From positions 955,001 through 1,019,000 of the forward strand of contig JAUIMM010000695.1 of the NCBI GenBank assembly GCA_031769625.1: a stretch of DNA of 64,000 bases, given 5' to 3'. A program made the position numbers and the translations under genes. How positions within the stretch are numbered: the first letter of the stretch is position 1; every line of letters starts with the position of its first letter. Under the pieces are notes generated by a model. The model did no database searches. It saw only the letters and a list, made by a program, of their open reading frames with translations, and was not told the origin of the DNA. Positions 1-15,239 of the stretch are shown in pieces. The stretch comes from Taudactylus pleione. Taxonomy: Eukaryota; Chordata; Amphibia; Anura; Myobatrachidae.

Positions 1-3000
1 TACAGTCAGTAAGGAGCAGCACCATGTCACTGCTGGGTATCATGTTATTACTATGTAAGTATTGACATCTATGTATGATACGTGTTCTGTACCTGTCATA
101 CAGTCAGTAAGGAGCAGCACCATGTCACTGCTGGGTATCATGTTATTACTATGTATGATACGTGTTCTGTACCTGTCATACAGTCAGTAAGGAGCAGCAC
201 CATGTCACTGCTGGGTATCATGTTATTACTATGTAAGTAGTGACATCTATGTATGATACGTGTTCTGTACCTGTCATACAGTCAGTAAGGAGCAGCACCA
301 TGTCACTGCTGGGTATCATGTTATTACTATGTAAGTAGTGACATCTATGTATGATACGTGTTCTGTACCTGTCATACAGTCAGTAAGGAGCAGCACCATG
401 TCCCTGCTGGGTATCATGTTATTACTATGTAAGTAGTGACATCTATGTATGATACGTGTTCTGTACCTGTCATACAGTCAGTAAGGAGCAGCACCATGTC
501 ACTGCTGGGTATCATGTTATTACTATGTATGATACGTGTTCTGTACCTGTCATACAGTCAGTAAGGAGCAGCATCGTGTCACTGCTGGGTATCATGTTAT
601 TACTATGTAAGTAGTGACATCTATGTATGATACGTGTTCTGTACCTGTCATACAGTCAGTAAGGAGCAGCACCATGTCACTGCTGGGTATCATGTTATTA
701 CTATGTAAGTAGTGACATCTATGTATGATACGTGTTCTGTACCTGTCATACAGTCAGTAAGGAGCAGCACCATGTCACTGCTGGGTATCATGTTATTACT
801 ATGTAAGTAGTGACATCTATGTATGATAAGTGTTCTGTACCTGTCATACAGTCAGTAAGGAGCAGCACCATGTCACTGCTGGGTATCATGTTATTACTAT
901 GTAAGTAGTGACATCTATGTATGATACGTGTTCTGTACCTGTCATACAGTCAGTAAGGAGCAGCACCGTGTCCCTGCTGGGTATCATGTTATTACTATGT
1001 AAGTAGTGACATCTATGTATGATACGTGTTCTGTACCTGTCATACAGTCAGTAAGGAGGAGCACCATGTCACTGCTGGGTATCATGTTATTACTATGTAT
1101 GATACGTGTTCTGTACCTGTCATACAGTCAGTAAGGAGCAGCATCGTGTCACTGCTGGGTATCATGTTATTACTATGTAAGTAGTGACATCTATGTATGA
1201 TACGTGTTCTGTACCTGTCATACAGTCAGTAAGGAGCAGCACCATGTCACTGCTGGGTATCATGTTATTACTATGTAAGTAGTGACATCTATGTATGATA
1301 CGTGTTCTGTACCTGTCATACAGTCAGTAAGGAGCAGCACCATGTCACTGCTGGGTATCATGTTATTACTATGTAAGTAGTGACATCTATGTATGATACG
1401 TGTTCTGTACCTGTCATACAGTCAGTAAGGAGCAGCACCGTGTCCCTGCTGGGTATCATGTTATTACTATGTAAGTAGTGACATCTATGTATGATACGTG
1501 TTCTGTACCTGTCATACAGTCAGTAAGGAGCAGCACCATGTCACTGCTGGGTATCATGTTATTACTATGTATGATACGTGTTCTGTACCTGTCATACAGT
1601 CAGTAAGGAGCAGCATCGTGTCACTGCTGGGTATCATGTTATTACTATGTAAGTAGTGACATCTATGTATGATACGTGTTCTGTACCTGTCATACAGTCA
1701 GTAAGGAGCAGCACCATGTCACTGCTGGGTATCATGTTATTACTATGTAAGTAGTGACATCTATGTATGATACGTGTTCTGTACCTGTCATACAGTCAGT
1801 AAGGAGCAGCACCATGTCACTGCTGGGTATCATGTTATTACTATGTATGATACGTGTTCTGTACCTGTCATACAGTCAGTAAGGAGCAGCATCGTGTCAC
1901 TGCTGGGTATCATGTTATTACTATGTATGATACGTGTTCTGTACCTGTCATACAGTCAGTAAGGAGCAGCACCATGTCACTGCTGGGTATCATGTTATTA
2001 CTATGTATGATACGTGTTCTGTACCTGTCATACAGTCAGTAAGGAGCAGCACCCTGTCACTGCTGGGTATCATGTTATTACTATGTAAGTAGTGACATCT
2101 ATGTATGATACGTGTTCTTTACCTGTCATACAGTCAGTAAGGAGCAGCACCATGTCACTGCTGGGTATCATGTTATTACTATGTATGATACGTGTTCTGT
2201 ACCTGTCATACAGTCAGTAAGGAGCAGCATCGTGTCACTGCTGGGTATCATGTTATTACTATGTAAGTAGAGACATCTATGTATGATACGTGTTCTGTAC
2301 CTGTCATACAGTCAGTAAGGAGCAGCACCGTGTCACTGCTGGGTATCATGTTATTACTATGTAAGTAGTGACATCTATGTATGATACGTGTTCTGTACCT
2401 GTCATACAGTCAGTAAGGAGCAGCACCGTGTCACTGCTGGCTGTCATGTTATTACTATGTAAGTAGTGACATCTATGTATGATACGTGTTATGTACCTGT
2501 CATACAGTCAGTAAGGAGCAGCACCATGTCACTGCTGGGTATCATGTTATTACTATGTAAGTAGTGACATCTATGTATGATACGTGTTATGTACCTGTCA
2601 TACAGTCAGTAAGGAGCAGCACCGTGTCACTGCTGGCTGTCATGTTATTACTATGTAAGTAGTGACATCTATGTATGATACGTGTTCTGTACCTGTCATA
2701 CAGTCAGTAAGGAGCAGCACCATGTCACTGCTGGGTATCATGTTATTACTATGTAAGTAGTGACATCTATGTATGATACGTGTTCTGTACCTGTCATACA
2801 GTCAGTAAGGAGCAGCACCATGTCACTGCTGGGTATCATGTTATTACTATGTATGATATGTGTTCTGTACCTGTCATACAGTCAGTAAGGAGAAGACGCA
2901 GCACCATGTCACTGCTGGGTATCATGTTATTACTATGTAAGTAGTGACATGTATGTATGATACGTGTTCTGTACCTGTCATACAGTCAGTAAGGAGCAGC

Positions 3001-4839
3001 ACCATGTCACTGCTGGGTATCATGTTATTACTATGTAAGTAGTGACATCTATGTATGATACGTGTTCTGTACCTGTCATACAGTCAGTAAGGAGCAGCAC
3101 CATGTCACTGCTGGGTATCATGTTATTACTATGTAAGTAGTGACATCTATGTATGATAAGTGTTCTGTACCTGTCATACAGTCAGTAAGGAGCAGCACCA
3201 TGTCACTGCTGGGTATCATGTTATTACTATGTAAGTAGTGACATCTATGTATGATACGTGTTCTGTACCTGTCATACAGTCAGTAAGGAGCAGCACCGTG
3301 TCCCTGCTGGGTATCATGTTATTACTATGTAAGTAGTGACATCTATGTATGATACGTGTTCTGTACCTGTCATACAGTCAGTAAGGAGGAGCACCATGTC
3401 ACTGCTGGGTATCATGTTATTACTATGTATGATACGTGTTCTGTACCTGTCATACAGTCAGTAAGGAGCAGCATCGTGTCACTGCTGGGTATCATGTTAT
3501 TACTATGTAAGTAGTGACATCTATGTATGATACGTGTTCTGTACCTGTCATACAGTCAGTAAGGAGCAGCACCATGTCACTGCTGGGTATCATGTTATTA
3601 CTATGTAAGTAGTGACATCTATGTATGATACGTGTTCTGTACCTGTCATACAGTCAGTAAGGAGCAGCACCATGTCACTGCTGGGTATCATGTTATTACT
3701 ATGTATGATACGTGTTCTGTACCTGTCATACAGTCAGTAAGGAGCAGCATCGTGTCACTGCTGGGTATCATGTTATTACTATGTATGATACGTGTTCTGT
3801 ACCTGTCATACAGTCAGTAAGGAGTAGCACCCTGTCACTGCTGGGTATCATGTTATTACTATGTAAGTAGTGACATCTATGTATGATACGTGTTCTTTAC
3901 CTGTCATACAGTCAGTAAGGAGCAGCACCATGTCACTGCTGGGTATCATGTTATTACTATGTATGATACGTGTTCTGTACCTGTCATACAGTCAGTAAGG
4001 AGCAGCATCGTGTCACTGCTGGGTATCATGTTATTACTATGTAAGTAGAGACATCTATGTATGATACGTGTTCTGTACCTGTCATACAGTCAGTAAGGAG
4101 CAGCACCGTGTCACTGCTGGGTATCATGTTATTACTATGTAAGTAGTGACATCTATGTATGATACGTGTTCTGTACCTGTCATACAGTCAGTAAGGAGCA
4201 GCACCGTGTCACTGCTGGGTATCATGTTATTACTATGTAAGTAGTGACATCTATGTATGATACGTGTTCTGTACCTGTCATACAGTCAGTAAGGAGCAGC
4301 ACCGTGTCACTGCTGGGTATCATGTAATTACTATGTAAGTAGTGACATCTATGTATGATACGTGTTATGTACCTGTCATACAGTCAGTAAGGAGCAGCAC
4401 CGTGTCACTGCTGGCTGTCATGTTATTACTATGTAAGTAGTGACATCTATGTATGATACGTGTTCTGTACCTGTCATACAGTCAGTAAGGAGCAGCACCA
4501 TGTCACTGCTGGGTATCATGTTATTACTATGTAAGTAGTGACATCTATGTATGATACGTGTTCTGTACCTGTCATACAGTCAGTAAGGAGCAGCACCATG
4601 TCACTGCTGGGTATCATGTTATTACTATGTATGATACGTGTTCTGTACCTGTCATACAGTCAGTAAGGAGAAGACGCAGCACCATGTCACTGCTGGGTAT
4701 CATGTTATTACTATGTAAGTAGTGACATGTATGTATGATACGTGTTCTGTACCTGTCATACAGTCAGTAAGGAGCAGCACCATGTCACTGCTGGGTATCA
4801 TGTTATTACTATGTAAGTAGTGACATCTATGTATGATAC

Positions 4840-5746
4840 GTGTTCTGTACCTGTCATACAGTCAGTAAGGAGCAGCACCGTGTCCCTGCTGGGTATCATG
4901 TTATTACTATGTATGATACGTGTTCTGTACCTGTCATACAGTCAGTAAGGAGCAGCACCATGTCACTGCTGGGTATCATGTTATTACTATGTATGATACG
5001 TGTTCTGTACCTGTCATACAGTCAGTAAGGAGCAGCACCATGTCCCTGCTGGGTATCATGTTATTACTATGTATGATACGTGTTCTGTACCTGTCATACA
5101 GTCAGTAAGGAGCAGCACCATGTCACTGCTGGGTATCATGTTATTACTATGTAAGTAGTGACATCTATGTATGATACGTGTTCTGTACCTGTCATACAGT
5201 CAGTAAGGAGAAGCACCATGTCACTGCTGGGTATCATGTTATTACTATGTAAGTAGTGACATCTATGTATGATACGTGTTCTGTACCTGTCATACAGTCA
5301 GTAAGGAGAAGACGCAGCACCGTGTCACTGCTGGGTATCATGTTATTACTATGTAAGTAGTGACATCTATGTATGATACGTGTTCTGTACCTGTCATACA
5401 GTCAGTAAGGAGCAGCACCATGTCACTGCTGGGTATCATGTTATTACTATGTAAGTAGTGACATCTATGTATGATACGTGTTCTGTACCTGTCATACAGT
5501 CAGTAAGGAGCAGCACCGTGTCACTGCTGGGTATCATGTTATTACTATGTATGATACGTGTTCTGTACCTGTCATACAGTCAGTAAGGAGCAGCACCATG
5601 TCACTGCTGGGTATCATGTTATTACTATGTATGATACGTGTTCTGTACCTGTCATACAGTCAGTAAGGAGCAGCACCGTGTCACTGCTGGGTATCATGTT
5701 ATTACTATGTATGATACGTGTTCTGTACCTGTCATACAGTCAGTAA
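4840..5746 (+). repeat. Higher-order repeat block in exon-1 array, copy A
   Basis: This block has a characteristic order of 80- and 98-bp units: paired short units at its start and again 638 bp later, with an AAGACG insertion unit between. The same order recurs at 12818 (shift 7978) and 15240 (shift 2422 more). It shows that the array grew by duplication of multi-unit blocks, not only of single units. Confidence 0.8.
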
Positions 5747-8700
5747 GGAGCAGCACCATGTCACTGCTGGGTATCATGTTATTACTATGTAAGTAGTGAC
5801 ATCTATGTATGATACGTGTTCTGTACCTGTCATACAGTCAGTAAGGAGAAGCACCATGTCACTGCTGGGTATCATGTTATTACTATGTAAGTAGTGACAT
5901 CTATGTATGATACGTGTTCTGTACCTGTCATACAGTCAGTAAGGAGAAGACGCAGCACCGTGTCACTGCTGGGTATCATGTTATTACTATGTAAGTAGTG
6001 ACATGTATGTATGATATGTGTTCTGTACCTGTCATACAGTCAGTAAGGAGCAGCACCATGTCACTGCTGGGTATCATGTTATTACTATGTAAGTAGTGAC
6101 ATCTATGTATGATACGTGTTCTGTACCTGTCATACAGTCAGTAAGGAGCAGCACCATGTCACTGCTGGGTATCATGTTATTACTATGTAAGTAGTGACAT
6201 CTATGTATGATACGTGTTCTGTACCTGTCATACAGTCAGTAAGGAGCAGCACCATGTCACTGCTGGGTATCATGTTATTACTATGTAAGTAGTGACATCT
6301 ATGTATGATACGTGTTCTGTACCTGTCATACAGTCAGTAAGGAGCAGCACCATGTCACTGCTGGGTATCATGTTATTACTATGTAAGTAGTGACATCTAT
6401 GTATGATACGTGTTCTGTACCTGTCATACAGTCAGTAAGGAGCAGCACCATGTCACTGCTGGGTATCATGTTATTACTATGTATGATACGTGTTCTGTAC
6501 CTGTCATACAGTCAGTAAGGAGAAGACGCAGCACCATGTCACTGCTGGGTATCATGTTATTACTATGTAAGTAGTGACATGTATGTATGATACGTGTTCT
6601 GTACCTGTCATACAGTCAGTAAGGAGCAGCACCATGTCACTGCTGGGTATCATGTTATTACTATGTATGATACGTGTTCTGTACCTGTCATACAGTCAGT
6701 AAGGAGCAGCACCATGTCACTGCTGGGTATCATGTTATTACTATGTAAGTAGTGACATCTATGTATGATACGTGTTCTGTACCTGTCATACAGTCAGTAA
6801 GGAGCAGCACCATGTCACTGCTGGGTATCATGTTATTACTATGTATGATACGTGTTCTGTACCTGTCATACAGTCAGTAAGGAGCAGCACCATGTCACTG
6901 CTGGGTATCATGTTATTACTATGTAAGTAGTGACATCTATGTATGATACGTGTTCTGTACCTGTCATACAGTCAGTAAGGAGCAGCACCATGTCACTGCT
7001 GGGTATCATGTTATTACTATGTAAGTAGTGACATCTATGTATGATACGTGTTCTGTACCTGTCATACAGTCAGTAAGGAGCAGCACCATGTCCCTGCTGG
7101 GTATCATGTTATTACTATGTAAGTAGTGACATCTATGTATGATACGTGTTCTGTACCTGTCATACAGTCAGTAAGGAGCAGCACCATGTCACTGCTGGGT
7201 ATCATGTTATTACTATGTATGATACGTGTTCTGTACCTGTCATACAGTCAGTAAGGAGCAGCATCGTGTCACTGCTGGGTATCATGTTATTACTATGTAA
7301 GTAGTGACATCTATGTATGATACGTGTTCTGTACCTGTCATACAGTCAGTAAGGAGCAGCACCATGTCACTGCTGGGTATCATGTTATTACTATGTAAGT
7401 AGTGACATCTATGTATGATACGTGTTCTGTACCTGTCATACAGTCAGTAAGGAGCAGCACCATGTCACTGCTGGGTATCATGTTATTACTATGTAAGTAG
7501 TGACATCTATGTATGATAAGTGTTCTGTACCTGTCATACAGTCAGTAAGGAGCAGCACCATGTCACTGCTGGGTATCATGTTATTACTATGTAAGTAGTG
7601 ACATCTATGTATGATACGTGTTCTGTACCTGTCATACAGTCAGTAAGGAGCAGCACCGTGTCCCTGCTGGGTATCATGTTATTACTATGTAAGTAGTGAC
7701 ATCTATGTATGATACGTGTTCTGTACCTGTCATACAGTCAGTAAGGAGGAGCACCATGTCACTGCTGGGTATCATGTTATTACTATGTATGATACGTGTT
7801 CTGTACCTGTCATACAGTCAGTAAGGAGCAGCATCGTGTCACTGCTGGGTATCATGTTATTACTATGTAAGTAGTGACATCTATGTATGATACGTGTTCT
7901 GTACCTGTCATACAGTCAGTAAGGAGCAGCACCATGTCACTGCTGGGTATCATGTTATTACTATGTAAGTAGTGACATCTATGTATGATACGTGTTCTGT
8001 ACCTGTCATACAGTCAGTAAGGAGCAGCACCATGTCACTGCTGGGTATCATGTTATTACTATGTAAGTAGTGACATCTATGTATGATACGTGTTCTGTAC
8101 CTGTCATACAGTCAGTAAGGAGCAGCACCGTGTCCCTGCTGGGTATCATGTTATTACTATGTAAGTAGTGACATCTATGTATGATACGTGTTCTGTACCT
8201 GTCATACAGTCAGTAAGGAGCAGCACCATGTCACTGCTGGGTATCATGTTATTACTATGTATGATACGTGTTCTGTACCTGTCATACAGTCAGTAAGGAG
8301 CAGCATCGTGTCACTGCTGGGTATCATGTTATTACTATGTAAGTAGTGACATCTATGTATGATACGTGTTCTGTACCTGTCATACAGTCAGTAAGGAGCA
8401 GCACCATGTCACTGCTGGGTATCATGTTATTACTATGTAAGTAGTGACATCTATGTATGATACGTGTTCTGTACCTGTCATACAGTCAGTAAGGAGCAGC
8501 ACCATGTCACTGCTGGGTATCATGTTATTACTATGTATGATACGTGTTCTGTACCTGTCATACAGTCAGTAAGGAGCAGCATCGTGTCACTGCTGGGTAT
8601 CATGTTATTACTATGTATGATACGTGTTCTGTACCTGTCATACAGTCAGTAAGGAGCAGCACCATGTCACTGCTGGGTATCATGTTATTACTATGTATGA

Positions 8701-11700
8701 TACGTGTTCTGTACCTGTCATACAGTCAGTAAGGAGCAGCACCCTGTCACTGCTGGGTATCATGTTATTACTATGTAAGTAGTGACATCTATGTATGATA
8801 CGTGTTCTTTACCTGTCATACAGTCAGTAAGGAGCAGCACCATGTCACTGCTGGGTATCATGTTATTACTATGTATGATACGTGTTCTGTACCTGTCATA
8901 CAGTCAGTAAGGAGCAGCATCGTGTCACTGCTGGGTATCATGTTATTACTATGTAAGTAGAGACATCTATGTATGATACGTGTTCTGTACCTGTCATACA
9001 GTCAGTAAGGAGAAGACGCAGCACCGTGTCACTGCTGGGTATCATGTTATTACTATGTAAGTAGTGACATGTATGTATGATACGTGTTCTGTACCTGTCA
9101 TACAGTCAGTAAGGAGCAGCACCATGTCACTGCTGGGTATCATGTTATTACTATGTAAGTAGTGACATCTATGTATGATACGTGTTCTGTACCTGTCATA
9201 CAGTCAGTAAGGAGCAGCACCATGTCACTGCTGGGTATCATGTTATTACTATGTAAGTAGTGACATCTATGTATGATACGTGTTCTGTACCTGTCATACA
9301 GTCAGTAAGGAGCAGCACCATGTCACTGCTGGGTATCATGTTATTACTATGTAAGTAGTGACATCTATGTATGATACGTGTTCTGTACCTGTCATACAGT
9401 CAGTAAGGAGCAGCACCATGTCACTGCTGGGTATCATGTTATTACTATGTAAGTAGTGACATCTATGTATGATACGTGTTCTGTACCTGTCATACAGTCA
9501 GTAAGGAGCAGCACCATGTCACTGCTGGGTATCATGTTATTACTATGTATGATACGTGTTCTGTACCTGTCATACAGTCAGTAAGGAGAAGACGCAGCAC
9601 CATGTCACTGCTGGGTATCATGTTATTACTATGTAAGTAGTGACATGTATGTATGATACGTGTTCTGTACCTGTCATACAGTCAGTAAGGAGCAGCACCA
9701 TGTCACTGCTGGGTATCATGTTATTACTATGTATGATACGTGTTCTGTACCTGTCATACAGTCAGTAAGGAGCAGCACCATGTCACTGCTGGGTATCATG
9801 TTATTACTATGTAAGTAGTGACATCTATGTATGATACGTGTTCTGTACCTGTCATACAGTCAGTAAGGAGCAGCACCATGTCACTGCTGGGTATCATGTT
9901 ATTACTATGTATGATACGTGTTCTGTACCTGTCATACAGTCAGTAAGGAGCAGCACCATGTCACTGCTGGGTATCATGTTATTACTATGTAAGTAGTGAC
10001 ATCTATGTATGATACGTGTTCTGTACCTGTCATACAGTCAGTAAGGAGCAGCACCATGTCACTGCTGGGTATCATGTTATTACTATGTAAGTAGTGACAT
10101 CTATGTATGATACGTGTTCTGTACCTGTCATACAGTCAGTAAGGAGCAGCACCATGTCCCTGCTGGGTATCATGTTATTACTATGTAAGTAGTGACATCT
10201 ATGTATGATACGTGTTCTGTACCTGTCATACAGTCAGTAAGGAGCAGCACCATGTCACTGCTGGGTATCATGTTATTACTATGTATGATACGTGTTCTGT
10301 ACCTGTCATACAGTCAGTAAGGAGCAGCATCGTGTCACTGCTGGGTATCATGTTATTACTATGTAAGTAGTGACATCTATGTATGATACGTGTTCTGTAC
10401 CTGTCATACAGTCAGTAAGGAGCAGCACCATGTCACTGCTGGGTATCATGTTATTACTATGTAAGTAGTGACATCTATGTATGATACGTGTTCTGTACCT
10501 GTCATACAGTCAGTAAGGAGCAGCACCATGTCACTGCTGGGTATCATGTTATTACTATGTAAGTAGTGACATCTATGTATGATAAGTGTTCTGTACCTGT
10601 CATACAGTCAGTAAGGAGCAGCACCATGTCACTGCTGGGTATCATGTTATTACTATGTAAGTAGTGACATCTATGTATGATACGTGTTCTGTACCTGTCA
10701 TACAGTCAGTAAGGAGCAGCACCGTGTCCCTGCTGGGTATCATGTTATTACTATGTAAGTAGTGACATCTATGTATGATACGTGTTCTGTACCTGTCATA
10801 CAGTCAGTAAGGAGGAGCACCATGTCACTGCTGGGTATCATGTTATTACTATGTATGATACGTGTTCTGTACCTGTCATACAGTCAGTAAGGAGCAGCAT
10901 CGTGTCACTGCTGGGTATCATGTTATTACTATGTAAGTAGTGACATCTATGTATGATACGTGTTCTGTACCTGTCATACAGTCAGTAAGGAGCAGCACCA
11001 TGTCACTGCTGGGTATCATGTTATTACTATGTAAGTAGTGACATCTATGTATGATACGTGTTCTGTACCTGTCATACAGTCAGTAAGGAGCAGCACCATG
11101 TCACTGCTGGGTATCATGTTATTACTATGTAAGTAGTGACATCTATGTATGATACGTGTTCTGTACCTGTCATACAGTCAGTAAGGAGCAGCACCGTGTC
11201 CCTGCTGGGTATCATGTTATTACTATGTAAGTAGTGACATCTATGTATGATACGTGTTCTGTACCTGTCATACAGTCAGTAAGGAGCAGCACCATGTCAC
11301 TGCTGGGTATCATGTTATTACTATGTATGATACGTGTTCTGTACCTGTCATACAGTCAGTAAGGAGCAGCATCGTGTCACTGCTGGGTATCATGTTATTA
11401 CTATGTAAGTAGTGACATCTATGTATGATACGTGTTCTGTACCTGTCATACAGTCAGTAAGGAGCAGCACCATGTCACTGCTGGGTATCATGTTATTACT
11501 ATGTAAGTAGTGACATCTATGTATGATACGTGTTCTGTACCTGTCATACAGTCAGTAAGGAGCAGCACCATGTCACTGCTGGGTATCATGTTATTACTAT
11601 GTATGATACGTGTTCTGTACCTGTCATACAGTCAGTAAGGAGCAGCATCGTGTCACTGCTGGGTATCATGTTATTACTATGTATGATACGTGTTCTGTAC

Positions 11701-12817
11701 CTGTCATACAGTCAGTAAGGAGCAGCACCATGTCACTGCTGGGTATCATGTTATTACTATGTATGATACGTGTTCTGTACCTGTCATACAGTCAGTAAGG
11801 AGCAGCACCCTGTCACTGCTGGGTATCATGTTATTACTATGTAAGTAGTGACATCTATGTATGATACGTGTTCTTTACCTGTCATACAGTCAGTAAGGAG
11901 CAGCACCATGTCACTGCTGGGTATCATGTTATTACTATGTATGATACGTGTTCTGTACCTGTCATACAGTCAGTAAGGAGCAGCATCGTGTCACTGCTGG
12001 GTATCATGTTATTACTATGTAAGTAGAGACATCTATGTATGATACGTGTTCTGTACCTGTCATACAGTCAGTAAGGAGCAGCACCGTGTCACTGCTGGGT
12101 ATCATGTTATTACTATGTAAGTAGTGACATCTATGTATGATACGTGTTCTGTACCTGTCATACAGTCAGTAAGGAGCAGCACCGTGTCACTGATGGGTAT
12201 CATGTTATTACTATGTAAGTAGTGACATCTATGTATGATACGTGTTCTGTACCTGTCATACAGTCAGTAAGGAGCAGCACCGTGTCACTGCTGGGTATCA
12301 TGTAATTACTATGTAAGTAGTGACATCTATGTATGATACGTGTTATGTACCTGTCATACAGTCAGTAAGGAGCAGCACCGTGTCACTGCTGGCTGTCATG
12401 TTATTACTATGTAAGTAGTGACATCTATGTATGATACGTGTTCTGTACCTGTCATACAGTCAGTAAGGAGCAGCACCATGTCACTGCTGGGTATCATGTT
12501 ATTACTATGTAAGTAGTGACATCTATGTATGATACGTGTTCTGTACCTGTCATACAGTCAGTAAGGAGCAGCACCATGTCACTGCTGGGTATCATGTTAT
12601 TACTATGTATGATACGTGTTCTGTACCTGTCATACAGTCAGTAAGGAGAAGACGCAGCACCATGTCACTGCTGGGTATCATGTTATTACTATGTAAGTAG
12701 TGACATGTATGTATGATACGTGTTCTGTACCTGTCATACAGTCAGTAAGGAGCAGCACCATGTCACTGCTGGGTATCATGTTATTACTATGTAAGTAGTG
12801 ACATCTATGTATGATAC

Positions 12818-13724
12818 GTGTTCTGTACCTGTCATACAGTCAGTAAGGAGCAGAACCGTGTCCCTGCTGGGTATCATGTTATTACTATGTATGATACGTG
12901 TTCTGTACCTGTCATACAGTCAGTAAGGAGCAGCACCATGTCACTGCTGGGTATCATGTTATTACTATGTATGATACGTGTTCTGTACCTGTCATACAGT
13001 CAGTAAGGAGCAGCACCATGTCCCTGCTGGGTATCATGTTATTACTATGTATGATACGTGTTCTGTACCTGTCATACAGTCAGTAAGGAGCAGCACCATG
13101 TCACTGCTGGGTATCATGTTATTACTATGTAAGTAGTGACATCTATGTATGATACGTGTTCTGTACCTGTCATACAGTCAGTAAGGAGAAGCACCATGTC
13201 ACTGCTGGGTATCATGTTATTACTATGTAAGTAGTGACATCTATGTATGATACGTGTTCTGTACCTGTCATACAGTCAGTAAGGAGAAGACGCAGCACCG
13301 TGTCACTGCTGGGTATCATGTTATTACTATGTAAGTAGTGACATCTATGTATGATACGTGTTCTGTACCTGTCATACAGTCAGTAAGGAGCAGCACCATG
13401 TCACTGCTGGGTATCATGTTATTACTATGTAAGTAGTGACATCTATGTATGATACGTGTTCTGTACCTGTCATACAGTCAGTAAGGAGCAGCACCGTGTC
13501 ACTGCTGGGTATCATGTTATTACTATGTATGATACGTGTTCTGTACCTGTCATACAGTCAGTAAGGAGCAGCACCATGTCACTGCTGGGTATCATGTTAT
13601 TACTATGTATGATACGTGTTCTGTACCTGTCATACAGTCAGTAAGGAGCAGCACCGTGTCACTGCTGGGTATCATGTTATTACTATGTATGATACGTGTT
13701 CTGTACCTGTCATACAGTCAGTAA
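12818..13724 (+). repeat. Higher-order repeat block in exon-1 array, copy B
   Basis: This copy has the same unit order and internal 638-bp spacing as the block at 4840, shifted by 7978 bp. It carries a private substitution (GCAGAACCGTG instead of GCAGCACCGTG, near 12853) that is shared only with copy C. Confidence 0.8.
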
Positions 13725-15239
13725 GGAGCAGCACCATGTCACTGCTGGGTATCATGTTATTACTATGTAAGTAGTGACATCTATGTATGATACGTGTTCT
13801 GTACCTGTCATACAGTCAGTAAGGAGAAGCACCATGTCACTGCTGGGTATCATGTTATTACTATGTAAGTAGTGACATCTATGTATGATACGTGTTCTGT
13901 ACCTGTCATACAGTCAGTAAGGAGAAGACGCAGCACCGTGTCACTGCTGGGTATCATGTTATTACTATGTAAGTAGTGACATCTATGTATGATACGTGTT
14001 CTGTACCTGTCATACAGTCAGTAAGGAGCAGCACCATGTCACTGCTGGGTATCATGTTATTACTATGTAAGTAGTGACATCTATGTATGATACGTGTTCT
14101 GTACCTGTCATACAGTCAGTAAGGAGCAGCACCATGTCACTGCTGGGTATCATGTTATTACTATGTAAGTAGTGACATCTATGTATGATACGTGTTCTGT
14201 ACCTGTCATACAGTCAGTAAGGAGCAGCACCATGTCACTGCTGGGTATCATGTTATTACTATGTAAGTAGTGACATCTATGTATGATACGTGTTCTGTAC
14301 CTGTCATACAGTCAGTAAGGAGCAGCACCATGTCACTGCTGGGTATCATGTTATTACTATGTAAGTAGTGACATCTATGTATGATACGTGTTCTGTACCT
14401 GTCATACAGTCAGTAAGGAGCAGCACCATGTCACTGCTGGGTATCATGTTATTACTATGTATGATACGTGTTCTGTACCTGTCATACAGTCAGTAAGGAG
14501 CAGCATCGTGTCACTGCTGGGTATCATGTTATTACTATGTAAGTAGTGACATCTATGTATGATACGTGTTCTGTACCTGTCATACAGTCAGTAAGGAGCA
14601 GCACCATGTCACTGCTGGGTATCATGTTATTACTATGTAAGTAGTGACATCTATGTATGATACGTGTTCTGTACCTGTCATACAGTCAGTAAGGAGCAGC
14701 ACCATGTCACTGCTGGGTATCATGTTATTACTATGTAAGTAGTGACATCTATGTATGATACGTGTTCTGTACCTGTCATACAGTCAGTAAGGAGCAGCAC
14801 CATGTCACTGCTGGGTATCATGTTATTACTATGTAAGTAGTGACATCTATGTATGATACGTGTTCTGTACCTGTCATACAGTCAGTAAGGAGCAGCACCA
14901 TGTCACTGCTGGGTATCATGTTATTACTATGTAAGTAGTGACATCTATGTATGATACGTGTTCTGTACCTGTCATACAGTCAGTAAGGAGCAGCACCATG
15001 TCACTGCTGGGTATCATGTTATTACTATGTATGATACGTGTTCTGTACCTGTCATACAGTCAGTAAGGAGAAGACGCAGCACCATGTCACTGCTGGGTAT
15101 CATGTTATTACTATGTAAGTAGTGACATGTATGTATGATACGTGTTCTGTACCTGTCATACAGTCAGTAAGGAGCAGCACCATGTCACTGCTGGGTATCA
15201 TGTTATTACTATGTAAGTAGTGACATCTATGTATGATAC

